DNA of 64,000 nt, taken from Rhynchospora pubera (taxonomy: Eukaryota > Streptophyta > Magnoliopsida > Poales > Cyperaceae). Made by a program: the position numbers and the translations under genes. Location of the stretch: NCBI GenBank assembly GCA_028095005.1, contig CM051459.1, forward strand, positions 270,835,229-270,899,228, read 5' to 3'. Of the stretch, positions 12,629-21,497 are shown piece by piece. The notes below the pieces were generated by a model, which ran no database searches, was not told the DNA's origin, and worked only from the letters and a program-made list of their open reading frames with translations. How positions within the stretch are numbered: the first letter of the stretch is position 1; every line of letters begins with the position of its first letter.

Positions 12629-12892
12629 GGGCTGAAAACAAAAGCCGTTTTAACCGTTTTCTATTTTGTTTCGTCCGGATGAAACGGTTAACGAAATAAC
12701 AAAACGATTTTGTTTGGTTAGACAACATGGTTAATGAAACAATGAAACGGTTTCGTCCATGTGTAAATCACGGAAATTTCGTCAATTTCGATCGTTTCGT
12801 CCGGACGAAACAACTAACGAAATAAAAAATCTATTTCGTCAAACGAAACGAAACATTCTAGTTTCGTCAACATTTCGACCGTTTTGCAGCCC
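12629..12892. repeat. TTTCGT-rich dispersed repeat, copy 1
   Basis: About 264 bp of reiterated GAAACG / CGTTTC motifs in both orientations. It begins GGGCTGAAAAC and ends GTTTTGCAGCCC, which look like short inverted termini. An inverted, diverged copy lies at about 53651-53868. The short terminal inverted repeats suggest a hAT-type nonautonomous element, but I found no clear 8-bp target duplication. Confidence 0.5.
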
Positions 12893-13152
12893 GATTTGCC
12901 ATCAACAGTTTTTGGGCCTCTATTGAGGCTTTCAAATTAAAAAGATTTTTCATGTTTTCTTAATAGGCTTATAATCAGGCCGAGCAAAGTTTTAAATATT
13001 TTTTTGTTGTTAGCGTGATCAATTTCTGTACATGCGGCCCAAGGACTGTTTTCCGGCACACGAGCCTTCGGATTTGCATAATTTGTATTTTCCGACTTTC
13101 TGATGAAAATATTATTTGACCAGCTATTAATCTTAAATGAACCATTTTCAAA

Positions 13153-13303
13153 GTGCGTTTGGATTGTTGGAAGAAAGAAGAAGAAGAAAGAAGAAGAAAA
13201 AAAAATTATAAACAATCCAAACTCTTCACAAAATTACACACTTCCCAATACTTCTTCCCACTTCTTCCCTTTTTCTCTTCTTCCCACATCTATCCAAACG
13301 CAC
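13153..13303. mobile_element. Tourist-type MITE, copy 1
   Basis: This 151-bp element has terminal inverted repeats GTGCGTTTGGAT / ATCCAAACGCAC. Its interior (AAACAATCCAAACTCTT, then ACACACTTCCCAATACTTC) is shared with three other copies in the window. The target duplication is not clear at this copy; the family call rests on the copies at 15736 and 40951, which have TTA duplications. Confidence 0.6.
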
Positions 13304-14217
13304 CCTCTTTGTACAACAAATCGTGATCGATATTTCATTAAAGATTAATAGCTGGTCAAATAATAGCTGGATAATCACTATTTTCGATATTTAACTTAGG
13401 ACCATTTTCGATATTAATTTGGGATGTTTGCAAATTCGCAGAAAAGTAAGAATGTTTGAGCTTGGATATTTCAATCTTGAAGATTGCGTAAATTAGAATA
13501 CTGATTAACGAGGAATAATTCACATTTAACAAACATACTCTATCACTTCTAAGTTCTAACCATATGTCTAATCACTTTTTTTTTTTTTTACACTTATCGC
13601 ATATATTAGTTGCTTTAAATATTTTGAAGTGGCAATTATTGAGCAAAGAGAGGCACTGTATTAAAATTTTCTTTCTACTATCATTTAAATATTATTGCAA
13701 ATTTTATTATTAATTTCTATATTTTCAATATTGCAACTTTATTACTCAAACATTCAACTTCTAACTATTTACACATTAGCACCCTCACTTTTTCTTTTTT
13801 CTTTTTTTTTAAACTGTGTTTGTGCATTTGAGTTTGTGTTTGTGAACTTATCAGTTGTCACTGGGTTGTATAGTTTTACTTGGTTGTCGAACTTCTGTGC
13901 TGATGGTTTAGCTTTAGCTAGGTTACTGGGTTTATCAATAGAAAACAGGTTAATTGCTAGGCTAATTTTAGATGAGGCATTCTGTTTATCAAATTATCTT
14001 CGCTTTTTTTTTTATGCAAACTTTTACTTTTTAATGGAAGCCTATCATGCTACTTTTTTTTTTTTTAAAAAAGGAGCACTCTCAATTGTTAAAGAGGATA
14101 TGCGTTGGCTTCTCTTGAATCAATGATATTTGAGAGCCAACACCTCTTATGGAGTATTTTCAGGTTTAAAAAATATCCCGAAATAATCATATTTTGTAGC
14201 CAACCGCACGAACGTCA
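13304..14217. other. Intergenic DNA, no gene seen
   Basis: AT-rich sequence with T and A homopolymers. The longest frame (13695-14126, +) translates to low-complexity, phenylalanine-rich sequence and is not supported as a gene. Confidence 0.4.
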
Positions 14218-14350
14218 TAGAAAAAACGATAAAAATAACGTAATGTGTCATTTACGTTTTTTGGCCCAAAAAACGTAAAAAAAATTGCGTTTTTTCGCCG
14301 ATTAAACGTGTACAATATCAAAAGACATATCGTGTATTGAGAGCATAGTG

Positions 14351-14645
14351 TATTTTGTACATATTGTGAATAAAATGCTTAGAGATGTTCAATATCGTGT
14401 ACAATTGTCTCTCTAAGTACAATATCGTATACCAATCGTCCATACAAATGTAATATTATACACAAAAATACATATGAGTTTGACAAAAATACAAATCGTC
14501 CATACATATGTATTTTGTACATATCGTGAATAAAATGCTTAGAGATGTTCAATATCGTGTACAACTGTCTCTCTAAGTACAATATCATATACCAATCGTC
14601 CATACAAATGTAATATTATACACAAAAATACATATGAGTTTGACA
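14351..14645. repeat. 160-bp direct tandem duplication
   Basis: Two head-to-tail copies: 14351-14510, and a second, shortened one at 14511-14645. Both begin TATTTTGTACATAT. They differ at only a few positions over about 135 bp. Flanks on both sides contain TTTTTTCGCCGA motifs. A perfect short hairpin, ACGTTTTTTGGCCC with its complement, lies just upstream at about 14253-14277. The whole block may be inside an undescribed repeat element. Confidence 0.8.
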
Positions 14646-15735
14646 CAAATGTTCGCATATATACATCATTTTTTCGCCGAAAAAACACCGCACCGTTAAA
14701 TCAACTTCGGACCGTCATATCGAAAAAACGCATTTTAAAATCTTGTGTATTTTAGAATATTAGATTTTTTTTCTGACTCTACTAATCTAGAAATATCTAC
14801 CTCTAATATATTTAGGTCTAAAAATATCTAGATTTAAGAAATAATCTCAACAAATATCTAGGTCCAAGATGTTTCTCTATCTAGAATATTCTAAGTACTG
14901 AGAATATTAGCTAAGGAATCTCACTTACACTATTTAAAGTGGGTCGCATATAAAATGGCTGAAATGCAGCATGGCCACAGGGAATCCGAGCATGGAAAAT
15001 CACTACTACATTTCAACGACTCTCAATAGACAAACTACCCTATATAAGAGAAACTGAAGAAAGGCCCTGTCCACCAAATCCAAAGACACACACACACTAT
15101 TCACTTGGCATTCTACGCAGTTCATTAATGTCTGCACGCTTAATCTATCTCCATCCGTGATTTGCAAACCTTTCGTTTTTCTTGTAGCTCTATTACAAAT
15201 CTAAACATTTAATATGCTGTCCATCGGAAGTTAGAATGTCCCTTGTCGGTTTTAAATATTAGAGGTTAAAGAAATGCCATCACTATACCCATTGTCAAAA
15301 ATAATAATAATAATAATAATAAATTTTAAAAAGACAAAGAAAGCAAAACCAGTAAATAAGAATTTGTGTTAGGTAGAACATATATAATTTCAGTTTTGCT
15401 AATTAAATAAATGTATGATATATCTTATAATAAGAGGTGGTAGGATGTCAAATAAATTAAAGAGAAGTAGTGCGAATTTTTCCTTTTAGTTTCTCTTATG
15501 TTGGTGGAACTTTAATTTAAATAAACACTCAAAGAGTCTTTTTTTGAAACATTGACAGGGGCTGTCAAAGGAACAGTCAAAGAGTGTTGCATAGCAGTCA
15601 ATTTACCTAATGAATATATATAAAAATATATAATACATTGTCAAGCAAGTATAAAAGCTTATGAAATTATTTCCTTTACAGTTGTGCCAATGAAATTAAT
15701 AGGAGATATTTTATGGGCTCACCGGCATTAATTTA
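14646..15735. other. Intergenic DNA, no gene seen
   Basis: AT-rich sequence with a short TAA microsatellite near 15300. No supported frame or RNA gene. Confidence 0.4.
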
Positions 15736-15870
15736 GGCTCCGTTTGGATAGATGCAAGAATAAGAAAAAAAAATTTCCTACTTCCAAATTTATTATAAAC
15801 AATCCAAACTCTTTACAAAATTACACACTTTCCAATACTTCTCTTATTCTAACACCATCTAAACGGAGCC
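15736..15870. mobile_element. Tourist-type MITE, copy 2
   Basis: This 135-bp element begins GGCTCCGTTTGGAT and ends with a near-complementary CATCTAAACGGAGCC. It is flanked by TTA on both sides (15733-15735 and 15871-15873), the 3-bp duplication expected of PIF/Harbinger-mobilised Tourist MITEs. Its interior is homologous to the copies at 13153, 40951 and 53899. Confidence 0.82.
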
Positions 15871-15930
15871 TTAGAATGAACAGTTTTTATTTTATGATTT
15901 TTTTTTTCTACGAACGGCAACAACAATATT

Positions 15931-16059
15931 TTTTTGAAGAAAGAGGGAGGTCTTTGCCATCCAATTTTTTTTGAAATTAAAGATGCATGCGGGACTTGAA
16001 CCCTTGACCTTATGAAGGCTAATCTAGTACTCTTACCACTGAGCTACTAGGCCACATGC
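15931..16059 (-). mobile_element. tRNA-derived SINE with target duplication
   Basis: On the minus strand the element carries RNA polymerase III promoter boxes: an A box (TAGCTCAGTGGT, near 16046) and a B box (GGTTCAAGTCC, near 15998). A short body and an A-rich tail follow (T-run at 15931 on the plus strand). The flanking 17-bp direct repeats ACGGCAACAACAATATT (15914-15930) and ACGGCAACAGCAATATT (16060-16076) differ at one base. The acceptor-stem halves do not pair, so this is not a functional tRNA gene. Confidence 0.78.
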
Positions 16060-16076
16060 ACGGCAACAGCAATATT

Positions 16077-16688
16077 GGATGCTGATAGAAGATTACAAGT
16101 AGGGTCATACTTACACATCAATCAAAGTATCAAACAGTTCTTTTTTTTTTTTTTTATCGAACCTTGCAGATAAAGGCCAAAGCTACATTTACATAGATGC
16201 AGCAGAAAATGTACAAAAAGTGTCATAAAACCGGGGCCCATATCTGCTACCATTGTGGAATAACAACAAAAGTAAGGCAAAGGGTCATAAGCCGTCTGAC
16301 TGATATCCTACGGCCGAAACATGGTTTGAATTATCTGGCCCATAGATCAGGCGGCTCTTAAAAATTCATATCCACCATCAGTACGTATTGCCACAACAGT
16401 AGCAGAGTTCACCTCCATATAATGTAACCTATCAACTGAAAAATCTGAAGATATACCCAATCCCTCAAACTTAAAAAAAAAAAAAATAAAGCGAAAAAAA
16501 AATTTCCAAGAAAAATGCAAAACAAAGAAAAAGAAAAATGGTCTGAGAGTAAGGTAAAATGCCTCTCTAATCCCCATAATTGCAAACAGAGCATAATAGG
16601 GTTAGGAATATCCAGCATCCCAGACTGGACTCCGCTCTCAGTATCTATTTATTTACATGAAAAACTTAGATATCTCTGTACTGCAGCT
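16077..16688 (-). other. 3' flank or UTR of the 62-residue gene, with A-rich tail remnant
   Basis: This stretch lies downstream of the small two-exon gene on the minus strand. A long T-run at about 16141-16157 is, on the minus strand, an A-tail following TTCGATA; it may mark an old retroposed sequence or simply a homopolymer. A minus-strand frame at 16347-16577 has no recognised domain and probably lies in the untranslated region. Confidence 0.35.
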
Positions 16689-17333
16689 TCATTGCTTCAA
16701 GCGCAATGCCGGTGGATGCGACTCAACGAGAATCGACCATAGAATATGTACATCCTCACACTGGCACTTCTTCACATCCTCATATAAAATGTATATTCCT
16801 CTCTCTAGAAAAAAGAAATTAGAGTATGGTTAGCTACTTTTGTAGAATATTTCATTGCATAAGTAATGAACGTTTCAATAAGAACATATCGTCCTTACAG
16901 GGCACAAGTTTGAATACACAAATCGAACAAAGAATTTGTGATAGATAAAAGCCAGGAGCTGATATTGCTGACATTGGATACACTGACTAAAAATATGCAG
17001 TGTTGCTTCGACACAATAATAAACTATTTTAACAAGTAAATTTGATTGTTTCATAAAATGGACAAGTTGAAAATCAAAATTTCTCAGGGCTGCATTGGTC
17101 GGCACATAACGCATTGATGTTTGTGGAAAATATAACAAAATTCTGTACTTTCATTGCAAGAATAAACTTTCACTAAAAGGAAACCATTGCTTGGAAAGAT
17201 TTTGATAAGAAATCAGGAAACAGATTAACAGAATAACCCAAAAACGGCAAAGAGACGTACTTTTTTTGTTGATAGAATGCACCCGAAACCAGAGCTTCTT
17301 CAATGGGGTGAAGAGAGACTGAAGCCACCCCAT
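16689..17333 (-). CDS. Small conserved plant protein of unknown function, two exons
   Basis: Exon 1 runs 17333-17261 (donor GTACGT) and exon 2 runs 16804-16689 (acceptor TCTAG). They join in phase 1 to give 62 residues. The product begins MGWLQSLFTPLKKLW and continues after the intron with RGIYILYEDVKKC, then DVHILWSILVESH, ending in LKQ. From memory this resembles a short plant protein family with a basic amphipathic N-terminus and a conserved YEDVK...CEDVH...LWSILVE core, but I cannot name it. It has no signal peptide. A TATATA box lies about 80 bp upstream at 17411. Neither exon is long enough to stand out alone; the correct splice frame and the family-like motif give the support. Function is not known. 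Confidence 0.75.
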
Positions 17334-17410
17334 ATGGAAGGAACTGGTACAGACTGCTATACTTTCATTTATAACCTATCAACTAGGTAGAGAGAGAGAC
17401 ACAGAGGGGG

Positions 17411-17416
17411 TATATA
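17411..17416 (-). promoter_or_regulatory. TATA box of the small two-exon gene
   Basis: The minus strand reads CTATATAC about 80 bp upstream of the ATG at 17333, within a purine-rich stretch (plus-strand GAGAGAGAG repeats) typical of plant 5' leaders. Confidence 0.5.
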
Positions 17417-19138
17417 GACAGAGAAAGAGAGGTGGTAAGTAGTAACATGAGAGGAGCTTTGCTTTGGGCTTGGGTGAAGTCTATTTCACTATTTCTCTGC
17501 CACATTTCAATTTTCCTTCAAGCTGAATCATGAGTTACACATTTCTTTTCTGGTGCCTTGTCACCATCCACCTCTCTCTCTTCTCACTCAAGCTCTCTCC
17601 CTTTCTATTTTATTTATTTTGCTGCTACCTCTTGACAAAAGTTATTAGAGAAAGGTACATAATCTATGTGACATGTCAAGCTAGCAAACAAACAAATCTA
17701 ACAAAGTTTTTAATATTAAACTTGCATTACATGTAATCAAATGGGAAATCATATGTACTATTAAGAATGACGAGAATTTTTACAATTTGTAAGTAACAGG
17801 TTGTTTCTATGAGGTCTACATCTCGTGCTAGCACAAATCGATCCACGTGTCACAAAAGTTCACAAAAACTCAGTTCAAATTTTACGTATCGTAAAACCGG
17901 TCTTGAATAGTTGATAAAAAACAAATGGTTAATTATCATGAAAGCAGTGAGAAAGTAACATCATACCTTTCCTATGGCTTAATTATTAGAACACATTCTT
18001 AATTGAGTATTAGAAACCAATATTAATGTTTTCTAGATACAAACCGTCGTCATCTTTTCTCTTCTTGATTTTCCATCATATCTACCTGGGGACCACATTT
18101 TCAAAATCTTGAAACAAAGACCTTTATATTGGTACTCGTTTAACTTGTGTGATTTTGGCTACTTCTAGTTAAAAAATTTTACAATCTCTTTTCCATTTTT
18201 TTGTCTCTTAATTAATGAAAGGAAGCAGAATGAAAATTTTGGAAACCATGCATGGTCTCCAAATTCTCAATAGCATAACAGCGAGCAAATTAGGCACAAA
18301 ATTATAAAAATCAGAAACTTTCACCCAAAACTAGAAACAGTCTTTAAGTTGGTGACAATGAATTATTGTGTTCACAGAGGGTATGCAGAGATGAAACACA
18401 TAGTATTATTGACTAAATACCAAGTAAACAAAAAAAATATAAATAAATAAACAGAGTATCCCATGGAATCAAAATGCAACAAAGGCTAACACTATGATTA
18501 GGATAGTTACGAAGTACCTAACTACAAATCTATTATCAGGAGAACAGTACAAGGAATTACATATGATCATAATTAAATATATATCATTCATATCATGCCA
18601 ATGGCAAGAATCATTAGCTTGACAAATTAATAATAAGAATCACATGGTCTTGATCCATTCATAACTTCATTTGGCATTAATTTGAAATTATATTATTTGA
18701 GACTGAAGCTTTTATACTGTGAATATAGATACAATAATGTATTCATGTGATTAAATAGAAGTAGTAGGCTGAAGATTTTGCTAATATGTGGTATCTAGAC
18801 ATGGTACACAATTAGAACCCTATTTTCTTGTACAGCTATAATATAAAAGTTGTACTTTTTCCTAATTTTGTCAAAAAGCTAGAAATTATAGGGCTCCTAG
18901 GTTTCATAGCAACCATTTTAATAAAACTAATTATTTATAGTTCCTGTTCAAAAAGCCTTGAATGGTAACTGTTATTTTGTTAATAGGACGAAACAATGGG
19001 AATTGGGAAACTACAGTAGAGAACTAGATAAAAGCCTACAAACTCCAGACTTAGATTTTTAACAAACAAAAGCCCAAGGTTGTATCAAATAGGCCCGGTA
19101 TGAGGAAACCAAGGCCCACTACATCAAAAAGGCACCAG
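17417..19138. other. Intergenic DNA, no gene seen
   Basis: AT-rich intergenic sequence. No frame above background, no tRNA and no clear element boundary until the palindrome at 19148. Confidence 0.45.
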
Positions 19139-19147
19139 GCATAATGG

Positions 19148-19680
19148 CCGAAAAATTTAAAAATAGTATTAAATTAATATAATATATTAAAAATAATATC
19201 AATATAATAAGATTTTTTTAAATAATATCACGAGATCGGAATCCCAGATTCCGAACGCAAGATCGGATTCCTGGATTCCGACCTTAGCTAAGATCGGAAT
19301 CCGAGATTCCGATCTTAGCTTTTTAATTTTTTTATATATTATTTATTTATTTATTTAATTTATTAATTAGTTAAATAATTAGAAAAATAGATAATATATT
19401 GTAAAAATATTGAAAAAATATGGAAAAAATCAGGAATAATTAAATTAAATTTTATATGTAATTTAGTATTTTTTTGAGAAATTAAATTTATTTTTATTTT
19501 AATTAATTTATTTAATTAAAATATAAATTTTTATCTTAGCTATGATCGAAATCCAGGAATTCGATCTTGCGTTCGGAATCTGGGATTCCGATCTCGTGAT
19601 ACTATTTAAAAAAAATCTTATTATATTGATATTAGTTTTAATATATTATATTAATTTAATACTATTTTTAAATTTTTCGG
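19148..19680. mobile_element. Mutator-like palindromic element with GATCGGAATC subterminal array
   Basis: This 533-bp palindrome begins CCGAAAAATTTAAAAATAGT and ends with its complement. A perfect 9-bp duplication, GCATAATGG, flanks it (19139-19147 and 19681-19689). Subterminal parts (about 19230-19320 and 19540-19595) hold repeated inverted motifs of the type AGATCGGAATC and AGATTCCGA. Its end resembles that of the elements at 5958 and 19709, but the subterminal motifs are unrelated. No coding frame. Confidence 0.85.
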
Positions 19681-20237
19681 GCATAATGGTATAATCTCTA
19701 ATTCCTATCCGAAAAAATTATAACTAACATTACTGTTCACTCAAATTTCGATAATAACAGTTAAAAATTCGAAATTTTAAAAATAACGTCGTTGGATCGT
19801 CATCCGGATTGACGAAATCGCAAAATCCTTGGATCGTCATCCGAAATGACGACCCAAGCTTGGATTGTGAACTGGGAGACGACCACGTTTATGATTAAAT
19901 TATGAAACTTTTATACGAAACTTCTATTATAAAAATATGTAAAAATATGTTGGCAAAATTACTCGCTGTTATGCTATTGAGAAAAATACGTAAAAATACG
20001 AAACTTCTATCAAATTTTTTTATTGTGAAATTTACTTTTTAGCCCCTAAAATTTTTATTATTACAAAATATATAATTTGTGATTAGAAATTAAACATAAT
20101 TAAAACATCTATTATAAAAATATAAGTATATAATTAAGTTATACATGTTAAATACACAATATTATTTGTGTGCATAATACTTATTTATATATATTAAATA
20201 ATATTAATATCTACATTTAATGTATAACAAATTTTTT

Positions 20238-20357
20238 TATTGGACTATATTGTAAAAATAATAATTTTAGGATCATCGGCGAATAAATTCAATAAAAATA
20301 TATTTAATTTTTCGCTGATGACCTTAAGATTATTATTTTTACAATATAGTCCAATAA
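20238..20357. repeat. Hairpin unit 1 in the loop of copy B
   Basis: A palindrome of about 120 bp with ends TTATTGGACTATATTG and its complement and an inner TCATCGGCGAATAAATTC. It is nearly the same as the unit at 20602-20722 and the one at 6514-6637. Confidence 0.75.
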
Positions 20358-20601
20358 ATTTTTGTTGTTATACATTAAAAGTTAATATAAATATATATAT
20401 ATATATATATATACACATTAAATGTATATATATAAGATTTTTTGGTTATACATTAAAAGTATATATATAAATTTTTTTTATATACATTAAATATACATAC
20501 AAATATTTACATGTAAAATTAAATATGAATGATAGTAATACACATGTCACAATATAAATTATATTTATTTATATTAACATTTAATGTATAACCAAAAAAT
20601 T

Positions 20602-20722
20602 TTATTGGAGTATATTGTAAAAATAATAATTTTAGGGTCATCGGCGAAAAAATTAAATATATTTTATTGAATTTATTCGCCGATGACCCTAAAATTATTA
20701 TTTTTACAATATAGTCCAATAA
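20602..20722. repeat. Hairpin unit 2 in the loop of copy B
   Basis: Second copy of the hairpin unit, about 245 bp after the first. The ends again read TTATTGGA...TCCAATAA, and the inner arms TAGGGTCATCGGCGAA / TTCGCCGATGACCCTA are perfectly complementary. Confidence 0.75.
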
Positions 20723-21235
20723 AAAAATTTATTATACATTAAATGTTGATATTAATATTATTTAATATATAAAATTTATAATACATAATACATATAAATA
20801 AGTATTATACACATATAATAGTGTGTATTTAACATGTATAATTTAATTATATACTTATATTTTTATAATAGATTTTTTAATTATTATTAATTTCTAATCA
20901 CAAATTACATATTTTATAATAATGAAAATTTTAGGGGCTAAAAAGTAAATTTCACATTAAAAAAATATAAGCCAATTTTTTTGTTTGGATCAGCATCCTA
21001 ATTGCCGATCCAAACAAAAAAAAATTGGCAACACATTTTTACATATTTTTATAATTGAGAAGTTTGATATAAAAATTTCATAATTTAATCATAAAATATT
21101 TGGTCGTCAATTGGAATGATGATCCAAGCTTGGGTCGTCATCCCAGTTGACGATCCAAGCTTGGGTCGTCATTTCGGATGACGATCCAAGTGTTTTGCGA
21201 TTTCGTCAATCCGGTTGACGATCCAACGACGTTAT

Positions 21236-21489
21236 TGAAGCGAGATACAAATTAGAAGAAGTAATCTTTATTCTGAATTTCTCGAAATGTCTTATTACAT
21301 CCACACTGTATTTATAGGAGAGCTGATACAAGTTGTATTCTAGAATTACAATAAAACCTCATTACAATTAATGCTAATGATTAACACTAATCTGAAGAGT
21401 AACTAAATCTGTTGCGCTGAACTAATAGCTGCGGATCTTCTGTGGCATATTGTGGCATACTCTGTATGAAATGAAACTGTTGTCTATTA
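21236..21489 (-). repeat. 3' LTR of the RE1-like copia
   Basis: 254 bp, plus strand starting TGAAGCGAGATAC and ending GTTGTCTATTA. It contains a minus-strand TATAAATA promoter motif. In element orientation the LTR starts TAATAGAC rather than the canonical TG; both LTRs share this end. Confidence 0.92.
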
Positions 21490-21497
21490 TACCCCTC

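Noticed and set aside
13695..14126. 143-codon plus-strand frame
   Set aside because: Phenylalanine-rich translation of T-runs; no homology recognised.
15985..16056. Minus-strand tRNA gene
   Set aside because: A and B boxes fit, but the 5' GGCCTAG and 3' GCATGCATC halves of the acceptor stem cannot pair, and the sequence lies within a SINE bounded by a 17-bp duplication.
16347..16577. Possible last exon ending in a DGGYEFLRAA-like tail
   Set aside because: A pyrimidine tract and AG precede it, but no upstream exon joins in frame and it lies downstream of the stop of the 62-residue gene, so it is more likely untranslated sequence.
19230..19600. CRISPR-like array of GATCGGAATC repeats
   Set aside because: The repeats alternate orientation, are irregularly spaced, and lie in a eukaryotic transposon's subterminal arrays.
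20240..20719. Matching frames on both strands in the copy B loop
   Set aside because: They translate the two hairpin arms and are mirror images of one palindrome, not genes.
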